From: Rodentolepis nana
Taxonomy: Eukaryota > Platyhelminthes > Cestoda > Cyclophyllidea > Hymenolepididae
DNA length: 10,311 nucleotides
Assembly (NCBI GenBank): GCA_900617975.1
Contig: UZAE01015052.1
Location: 1 to 10,311 of the forward strand
Direction: 5' to 3'
In this document: piece by piece, positions 6,017 through 10,311 of the stretch
How the letters are laid out: each line of letters begins with the position of its first letter
Position numbering within the stretch: the first letter of the stretch is position 1
Notes under the pieces: generated by a model
The model's input: only the letters and a program-made list of their open reading frames with translations
Databases searched by the model: none
Told to the model about the DNA's origin: nothing
Program-made: the position numbers and the translations under genes

Positions 6017-7080
6017 CATACCCCCATTATCCCAGTAAACAGAGATCCCAACGGCTGTATTTGAGGCAATGAATTCGAAATTATTGTGCTTTTCATTATT
6101 AACTCGATGATACTCCAATTCGCAATTAAGCTGGGACTTTTCGACATTAATCACAAGATTGCCTTTAGAAACAGAGTTACAATTATTGTGGGTGTTTACC
6201 AGAAACACAGAAATTCAAGTGACACTTACCACATTTTGAATTTGACGATTTCTTATCAACATTAAGTCCATTCCACATACAAAAATAATCATTGTCTTTT
6301 CTCAAGTAACTCTTAAAGACAAAAAAGTACAATATATACGTTGGTAACTTTACATTAAAAATGCCAACTCTTGAAAGATTGTGCACATAAAAATCATTGA
6401 AAAAATATACTTTTAATATTGTAGGAATCAAATGCATTGAAATACATTTTAAAATCAAATGGTGAACGCATGATATGAAGATAAACGCACACGTTTACTG
6501 TAACCTGTTCCTTTTATGGAGAAATTAATTTGGACAGAATGTTTTCCTTCTTGAAATTTGATAAAAGGAAACGATACTTCAGGTTGTACTTCTCCTAAAA
6601 GCTCAATAACCTGTTTCAACATATGGAAATACGCATTTTGGGACAAATTGAACAACGCACGTGTAGCCAGAGCCATAGTAACGCAGTTCTTTGTATTCGT
6701 CGACATTATTTATAGTAATATTGAAATAATCAAGGGATAAAAATGTAAAGTAAAATATAACACGAGCCCATTACCATTTAGTTTAAAGCATGGTTCACCA
6801 ATCATTTCTCCAAGAAAAATACAACTATTGGCTCGTATTTCCACTGAGCCGAACCCCTTCACTCCCCTTATGGAGATTCTCAGCAAATACAAACATAAAT
6901 ATTTTATTTCATTGACATTCTGCTTACGCTTGGATGTGTCGCAACAAATATAATAGGGTCTGACTTCCCTTGTGAAGCTGACACGATTCTTGAACATGGG
7001 GGATCTGGCAAAGTTGACTCAACTTTTCCAGGAGTAATCTTTATTTGCAGCAAAAATAATACAAATAGAAAGATTATCAT
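4928..7080 (-). CDS. Split gene for a putative secreted Cys protein with micro-exons (whole-gene span, 3' end uncertain)
   Basis: The gene model runs from ATG at 7078-7080 leftwards through exons 1-9 (6928-7080 or 6965-7080; 6775-6856 or 6775-6878; 6499-6594; 6230-6367; 6022-6162; 5923-5952; 5766-5795; 5491-5520; 5083-5112) and perhaps 4928-4956. The product would be about 245-250 residues: an N-terminal signal peptide, about 200 residues with alternating hydrophobic strands and cysteines, then a Thr/Gln-containing tail built from four 10-residue micro-exon blocks. I count eight cysteines, an even number suited to disulfides in an extracellular protein. All introns from the second onward are phase 1 and exons 3-9 are all multiples of three. 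I do not recognise the family. Weak points are the exon 1/2 junction, the left part of exon 4 and the 3' end. An inactive copy is possible but the micro-exon splice sites look intact. Confidence 0.6.
5083..5112 (-). CDS. Micro-exon 9 (30 nt, phase 1-1)
   Basis: Acceptor ATTTCCTTTTAG and donor TTG|GTAAGT flank 30 nt encoding ECQPITITSV. It matches micro-exon 8 at 16 of 30 bases, mostly in the 3' half, so it is likely an older copy. It carries one cysteine, and its ECQ start echoes the ECQ end of micro-exon 6. It is separated from micro-exon 8 by a 378-nt intron with no additional convincing micro-exon. Confidence 0.72.
5213..5223. repeat. Homopolymer of 11 C
   Basis: A run of C lies in intron 8 of the minus-strand gene, followed by CTCT. 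On the gene's strand it is a G run, of a kind that can act as an intronic splicing element. Length is prone to sequencing error. Confidence 0.8.
5405..5535. repeat. Tandem duplicated exon unit, copy with micro-exon 8
   Basis: This unit aligns with about 5679-5810 at a 274-275 base offset. Shared landmarks in + orientation are CTCGAG, a GACACATA stretch, an ACGCGTTGAAACCTACGATTTC / GCGCGATGAAACTTACGATTTC pair, ATACTTACCAG, the exon itself and CTGAAAAATT. Indels and substitutions show it is not very recent. It explains how micro-exons 7 and 8 arose. Confidence 0.8.
5491..5520 (-). CDS. Micro-exon 8 (30 nt, phase 1-1)
   Basis: Acceptor GCAATTTTTCAG and donor CTG|GTAAGT flank 30 nt encoding GQQQVTTTIS. 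It is a paralogue of micro-exon 7, with its 3' half best conserved (AACAACGA core). It has no cysteine and is Gln/Thr rich. Its donor and the roughly 70 intron bases beyond it resemble those of micro-exon 7. Confidence 0.78.
5679..5810. repeat. Tandem duplicated exon unit, copy with micro-exon 7
   Basis: This is the partner of 5405-5535. It carries the micro-exon with about 80 bases of downstream intron and about 15 bases of upstream intron (strand of the gene). A second GTAAGT-like site lies 22 nt beyond the exon donor (near 5739-5744). Its use would shift the frame. Confidence 0.8.
5766..5795 (-). CDS. Micro-exon 7 (30 nt, phase 1-1)
   Basis: Acceptor AAATTTTTCAG and donor CTG|GTAAGT flank 30 nt encoding KYRQETTTNP in phase 1. 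It matches micro-exon 8 at 21 of 30 bases, and the intron bases on both sides are also related, so the exon was duplicated with its flanks. The Thr run suggests a flexible, possibly O-glycosylated linker, which is inference. Confidence 0.78.
5923..5952 (-). CDS. Micro-exon 6 (30 nt, phase 1-1)
   Basis: Acceptor CGTCTTTTTTAG and donor AAA|GTAAGT flank exactly 30 nt. Joined in phase 1 it encodes GISPDVIECQ, including one cysteine. Both splice signals are near consensus. It is the least similar in base sequence to the other micro-exons but shares their length, phase and donor. Because it is symmetric, including or skipping it leaves the downstream frame intact. Confidence 0.75.
5985..6009. repeat. 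AT microsatellite within intron 5
   Basis: An uninterrupted alternating AT run sits a few bases after the exon 5 donor, inside a 69-nt intron. It makes up about a third of that intron, so length variation here could affect splicing of the adjacent first micro-exon. Confidence 0.85.
6022..6162 (-). CDS. Exon 5
   Basis: Acceptor CTGTTTCTAAAG and donor G|GTATGA bound a 141-nt, phase 1-1 exon. The intron separating it from exon 4 is only 67 nt. It reads NLVINVEKSQLNCELEYHR, then NNEKHNNFEFIASNTAVG and ISVYWDNG, with one cysteine and a strand-like pattern (NFEFIA, VGISVYW) that looks like the end of a folded extracellular domain just before the micro-exon tail. Codon use and the open frame support real coding. 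Family not recognised. Confidence 0.7.
6230..6367 (-). CDS. Exon 4 (may contain a 42-nt intron)
   Basis: Acceptor TTTCAAGAG joins in phase 1. The right-hand part on this strand ends SYLRKDNDYFCMWNGLNV, then KKSSNSKC, with two cysteines, and uses an excellent donor G|GTAAGTG in phase 1. The segment 6312-6353 starts GTAAAGT and ends TTTTTTGTCTTTAAG, a classic tiny intron. It is 42 nt, in frame and without a stop, so it could be spliced or retained. Retaining it adds a hydrophobic patch (TYILYFFVF) odd for a soluble secreted protein, so I lean towards removal, leaving a 14-nt exon 6354-6367 and exon 6230-6311. Confidence 0.6.
6499..6594 (-). CDS. Exon 3
   Basis: Acceptor GAGCTTTTAG at 6595-6604 joins in phase 1 to exon 2. 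The 96-nt exon reads EVQPEVSFPFIKF, QEGKHSVQINFS and IKGTGY, then ends at donor ACA|GTAAAC in phase 1. The alternating polar and hydrophobic pattern suggests beta strands. The region up to 6706 is also open in this frame, but using the acceptor at 6706-6690 breaks phase with exon 2, so I prefer the start at 6594. No domain recognised. Confidence 0.55.
6775..6878 (-). CDS. Exon 2 (acceptor uncertain)
   Basis: The open frame reads IRGVKGFGSVEIRANSC, then IFLGEMIGEPCFKLN, and ends at donor G|GTAATG in phase 1. It contributes two cysteines. The best-looking acceptor (TTTGTATTTGCTGAG, exon start 6878) does not keep frame with exon 1's best donor: that pair gives a 49-nt intron and a TAG after 17 codons. 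Frame is kept either by the weaker exon 1 donor at 6965, or by a poor acceptor AGTGAAG with the exon starting at 6856 (71-nt intron). A small indel in this copy or in the assembly is a third explanation. Confidence 0.55.
6928..7080 (-). CDS. Exon 1: signal peptide and N-terminus
   Basis: The ATG at 7080 opens MIIFLFVLFLLQIKITPG, a short hydrophobic core typical of a cleaved signal peptide, followed by ESTLPDPPCSRIVSASQGKS with the first cysteine. No other in-frame ATG lies upstream before a TAA at 7138-7140. The strongest donor is AAGC|GTAAGC, ending the exon at 6928 in phase 0. A weaker donor GTCAGA would end it at 6965 in phase 2. Secretion is inferred from the leader only. Any 5' UTR exon and promoter are not resolved. 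Confidence 0.65.
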
Positions 7081-8485
7081 TATGCTAAAGTGTTTGTCCC
7101 TTTTAAGAGAAATAAATGTATATCTGTGAAAATCTAATTAATTTGGATCTATTAAAGAACTTTTCACAAGCCTATTAGAATATTTCAAGAGAACATTTGA
7201 TAGAATGTAATCGACCTTGAGAAACAAATGAAAAGGAAATAAAATAATAATAAATTAACAGATCTTTTTGCAACTCTGAGAGTAAATTTTAATAAAAATT
7301 AAAAGCTTTAAAACCACATGCTTATTATATTGAGTGAACCGGTTGGTTTATTAAAAGACTGTTACAATAGAACGCTGATATTCATTTAATTAGGGTTAAA
7401 GGATATAATTAGATCCAATATGATAACAAAATCTGTTGGCTACAATATATATACATATAAAGTTAAGTCAAAGGTATTCTATTTGATCACCTAAGATCTA
7501 TAAAATGTTTATGAAGATTTAAGACGCTGCCTCATTTCTATCCTGTCCACTTATCATGTTTTATTTTAACTAATCGATAATTGCATTACTTTGAACGATT
7601 GGTTAAACATAATCTACTTTCCTTTACGAAATTTTGCAATTCGTTACTTAAAATTACATTCCGCCATATTAATTTATTTCTGGCTTGACTAAAATGAAGA
7701 GGGTTCTTTGTGCATTTGATTTTTATATGATCTAAATATTACAGAGTTAGTGTCACGGCAAGTGATTCAAAGTGGTTCCATCGATTGAATCTCCAAGTTA
7801 TTTGGTCATAAGTCGTAAGGGCTTTTATAGAGAGAATTGAAAATTAACGGGTCCTAAGGCTCCTGATGCACCCGATTCTATTAAAAAATGTTTTCGTATC
7901 AGTACAGCGACCGTTTATTGACGACCACACTCACAGGTCATTTTAGGAGATTGATTGATTGTAGCAGTCATTAGCTGATGGGCACTTATTTTTTACTTCT
8001 AAATGAATAGGAGTTCCCACTTCACTTTCTAATCGTAACAGATATCACAAAAAGACTTTACATACGTAAGAGTGGAATTATAGTTTTAATTTTCAATTAT
8101 TTTTGTATAATTTAATCACAATTTTGAAAGATATTTTTAACCTTATGTAGTCATTATTTTAACCTCAGTTCTTTTGCAAGAAGAAAGATGAAGTAAAAAC
8201 TGTTTATCAGTGGAGAGAAAATGAATCAGGGAAGATCATTTATCTTCAGGAGTCAAAGTTCTTCCATTTTGTCTAATTCAAATATCAACATCTAAGAATA
8301 CTTTTGTCATGAGGAGGTCTGAATTAGCAATAAATATGGATTGATTGGTAAACTGTATTTTCATTGAGTTTCCTTGTCATAAAACTTACTTCGTTGTCAT
8401 GGTTGAATAACAACTCATATATTCTTATTTCGTCAGTTACAATAAGGATAAATCATGATCAGATTTGAATATTACTTAATTTTAC
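7081..8485. other. No gene seen; region upstream of the secreted-protein gene
   Basis: AT-rich with short closed frames. The first 100-200 bases should hold the 5' UTR and promoter of the minus-strand gene. On that strand a weak TATA-like GATATACATTTATT lies about 30-45 bases before the ATG, too close to be sure. No RNA gene or clear repeat recognised. Confidence 0.45.
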
Positions 8486-8767
8486 TTAACATTGAGTGAT
8501 GTCTGATGATTGCGGTTTATCAAAAACTTGCTCGCAAAATTCAATTTTCAGATGAGGGAAATAAAAAGCAATACTGGTATGAACTCGCTGTAAATTATGC
8601 ACTGCAGTAGATAAGCGTGGTGCATGTATCATCATCGATCTCAATGTCTGGCTACATAGTGAATAAGTGGGGCTGTCTTCCATCTGCACAAAAATTAATG
8701 TCATTTGTTTAAACGAGCCTTGAATTTCTGCGAGTATGCCTATTAAGCTACAATTCGATCTTTTCAA
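8486..8767 (-). CDS. Possible coding exon, function unknown
   Basis: A minus-strand frame is open for 93 codons, longer than expected by chance in such AT-rich DNA. The TAA that closes it upstream is near 8777-8779. There is an AG with a CTCTTTGAAAAG context at the right edge that could be an acceptor, and internal Met codons (MTLIFVQMEDSP). The protein has a balanced composition with segments such as LRSMMIHAPRLSTAVHN and FYFPHLKIEFCEQVF. I do not recognise it confidently. A leucine-rich or F-box-like protein fragment is a vague possibility. No strong donor is seen before the TAA, so it may be a terminal exon, a pseudogene piece or chance. Confidence 0.28.
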   Translation of the reverse strand: MKRSNCSLIGILAEIQGSFKQMTLIFVQMEDSPTYSLCSQTLRSMMIHAPRLSTAVHNLQRVHTSIAFYFPHLKIEFCEQVFDKPQSSDITQC

Positions 8768-8779
8768 AGAGTGTTATCT

Positions 8780-9180
8780 CTGGGACTTTTGAACATTAAT
8801 AAGCTTATGTCTAGATGTTTGAGGGAAGCGAGTGGACTTTCATTGGTATTTATTCTACTAATCTTTTCATCAAGAGTTGTCAAAGGAGAAAGTACCAGGG
8901 GTGTGGAGTGCCTTCAATCAAAACCATATCAAAATCAAGATAAACATTAATTTATCTTACAGTATTGACACAGATAAATTTTGATTTAGAAATTTTGATA
9001 CCATTTTAATTGACTCCTTCGAAAAAATTGATTTCTGCATTGCAATGTATATGAAATTTATTTATTTCAAATGGCAGGCTTTATGATATTTATCATGGTG
9101 TGCGCGATAGACTTACCTCCACGTGGTGCACCCTGGACAACGTATTTTCTTACGGCATTCGTTTATGACTTCAATTTATT
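8780..9180. other. No gene seen; left flank of the retrotransposon
   Basis: No open frame of note. The retrotransposon fragment becomes recognisable only from 9181. If a 5' UTR or ORF1 of the element was ever here it is not recognisable, so the element may start within ORF2. Confidence 0.45.
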
Positions 9181-9812
9181 ATGATAAGCTTTAAAAAAGG
9201 TTATAAGAAAAATCGCCCTCGTCAGGGCGAATCACAACGTTTTCAGATCCTCCAGTGGAATGCTGGAGGGATGTCACCGGACAAGAAGATCCAAGTCCAG
9301 AAAATCCTACAAACCTATGATGTAGATATTTTCACAATTATGGAAGCAAACATTTCGGATGACAAACTGAAGTACTACCGATTCCCAGGTTACACCCTGT
9401 ACCTTTACTCGAATACCAGCAAGTTGCAAGTGGAATTCTAACTGGAGTAAAAGAAGTCCTCACCTCACACTACGATCTAATCAGGAGTATGGGCTCGACA
9501 AAAGACATATTTGAAATAATCAGATTAAATGCTTGGAAATGTCAAAACCACTTCATGATATATGCAGTCTATAATCCACCCCAGAATTATCCAAACTTTG
9601 AATTTCTGGACATCTCACACAAAAACTATAGTAGAAGGAAACTTCAACGGCCATTCCACAAGATGGTGATACAAGGATACAAACATAGCTGGAAAGGAAA
9701 TTGAAGACATGCTAAACAGCAACCCTCTGGAACTTATTTACAGCTATGAGGATACTCCTGGCTAATCTTGGCTTCAAGCGACATCAGCGAGCATACACGC
9801 CGCAAAATAAGA

Positions 9813-9854
9813 CTGGTTCTGGTCACAAACATGATCCTGGTTCTGGTCACAAAC
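9813..9854 (+). repeat. 24-bp tandem duplication in the endonuclease pseudogene
   Basis: The 18 nt CTGGTTCTGGTCACAAAC occur at 9813-9830 and again at 9837-9854, a period of 24 bases. They duplicate the GSGHK motif codons in frame, giving GSGHK twice. Confidence 0.9.
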
Positions 9855-9879
9855 CAGTCATTGCTAGGTACCATCGGCA

Positions 9880-9993
9880 GCAAAAGCATGTCAAGGAAGT
9901 GCCAACAACTTTAGCAAAAGCATGACAAGGAAAGTGCCAACTAAGCTATCATTGGCAAAAGCATGACAAGGAAAGTGCCAACTAAGCTATCAT
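9880..9993 (+). repeat. Short tandem repeat, period about 34 then 41 bases
   Basis: GCAAAAGCATGACAAGG and the bases after it recur at 9880 (diverged), 9914-9952 and 9955-9993. The last two copies of 39 nt are identical with a 41-base period, which is not a multiple of three. It is a local duplication within the decayed element, coding for SKSMTRKVPTKLS. Confidence 0.9.
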
Positions 9994-10037
9994 GGAACTT
10001 CTAGAATGCTGACTGGTTTAGATTCACTAACCTATCA

Positions 10038-10311
10038 TAAAGACTTCCATTTGAAATAAATATTAATGATTTTTATCATTAGCCCTTAATCTTTGACTTA
10101 GGCTTCCCCCAAAGATGGGGGGTACATTTGTCGCAGTTAATTAATAGCTATTTATTAGCTGTCTTCTTGCTTCCCAGTATCTTTGGCTAGCCGTCCTTGT
10201 CTTTAGGGCTGGACACCGAATCTGGTGGGTCTTCTTTATTTCCTCTTGTAGGTTAAATAGAGGGCATAGGGGTTGAGTGTATACTCTCAATCTTTGAAGG
10301 TGTTTTGCCAA
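10038..10311. other. No gene seen; right end
   Basis: No convincing frame. A small hairpin is possible at 10106-10122 (CCCCC, loop AAAGAT, GGGGG). Base composition is less AT-rich from about 10180, so another repeat may begin there, but I do not recognise it. Confidence 0.4.

Larger units (their letters stand above)
9181..10037 (+). pseudogene. Jockey-like non-LTR retrotransposon ORF2 fragment: broken endonuclease domain
   Basis: The reading begins MISFKKGYKKNRPRQGE, then FQILQWNAGGMSPDKK, the N-terminal strand of an APE-type endonuclease (EEP family), and MEANISDDK with the metal-binding Glu. A frameshift near 9421 moves the frame: it continues VASGILTGVKE and later YAVYNPPQNYPNFEF. A second shift near 9620 leads to IVEGNFNGHSTRW, where the catalytic GDFN motif reads GNFN, then a TGA. 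After EDTPG there is a stop and a deletion of the middle of the domain, then SSDISEHTRRK and GSGHKPVIA, the C-terminal histidine motif. The last recognisable piece is WNF, stop, NADWFRFTNLS. The reverse transcriptase is missing. The copy is therefore dead, and unusually lost its 3' rather than only its 5' part. Confidence 0.88.

Noticed and set aside
5876..6021. Continuation of exon 5 into the AT repeat (residues IYIYIYIYMY)
   Set aside because: This is intron read-through. A good GTATG donor ends the exon at 6022 and the next exon restarts in phase at 5952.
6595..6706. Extension of exon 3 to include the open frame up to 6706 (NCVTMALATRALF...)
   Set aside because: Its acceptor joins in phase 0 while exon 2 ends in phase 1. 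The alternative phase-1 frame reaches a TGA near 6610. The acceptor at 6595 fits in phase with a better pyrimidine tract.
6558..6740. Plus-strand 60-codon open frame
   Set aside because: It lies antisense to exon 3 and intron 2 of the minus-strand gene and is best explained as a shadow.
9214..9229. Perfect hairpin CGCCCT-CGTC-AGGGCG as a terminator or regulatory element
   Set aside because: It lies inside the retrotransposon coding remnant of a eukaryotic genome and is best explained by codon sequence.
1..10311. tRNA, rRNA, CRISPR array or phage-type features
   Set aside because: Scanned on both strands by eye. No tRNA box motifs, spacer-repeat arrays or bacterial-type gene arrangement were seen.

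Overview
The window is AT-rich metazoan nuclear DNA. It has GT-AG introns with textbook signals (several GTAAGT donors, polypyrimidine tract plus AG acceptors), dispersed and tandem repeats, AT microsatellites and a decayed jockey-type non-LTR retrotransposon. Nothing bacterial or phage-like is present. The retrotransposon's endonuclease wording resembles elements I associate with spiders and other arthropods, so an arthropod, perhaps a spider, is my best guess. That is inference from remembered family likeness, not proof.

Layout. 1-1104: a perfect 276-bp direct repeat occurs twice (1-276 and 829-1104). The only ambiguous base, N277, sits exactly where the first copy ends. Nested inverted repeats suggest a foldback or MITE-like element or an assembly join. 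1168-1530: a less AT-rich island is open in three overlapping frames, possibly a terminal exon on the minus strand. 1808-1893: a long AT tract lies inside an 8-bp inverted repeat. 3471-3887: two diverged tandem copies of a roughly 200-bp repeat.

4928-7080 (minus strand): the main find is a multi-exon gene for a putative secreted protein. It starts with a signal peptide (ATG at 7080), continues through four ordinary exons with scattered cysteines, then enters a series of four micro-exons (5923-5952, 5766-5795, 5491-5520, 5083-5112). Each micro-exon is exactly 30 nt, is phase 1 at both ends, has a GTAAGT donor and encodes 10 residues, partly Thr/Gln-rich. Two of them lie in a visible tandem duplication with a 275-bp period. 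Every intron from the second onward is phase 1, so any micro-exon can be skipped or added without changing the frame. This is formally like the micro-exon (MEG) secreted-protein genes described in schistosomes, though I see no evidence of homology. I do not recognise the protein family. The exon 1/exon 2 junction and the 3' end remain uncertain.

7081-9180 is mostly featureless apart from one minus-strand open stretch (8486-8767). 9181-10037 is the endonuclease domain of a jockey-like ORF2, broken by frameshifts, stops, a deletion and short tandem duplications. The last 270 bases hold no recognisable gene.
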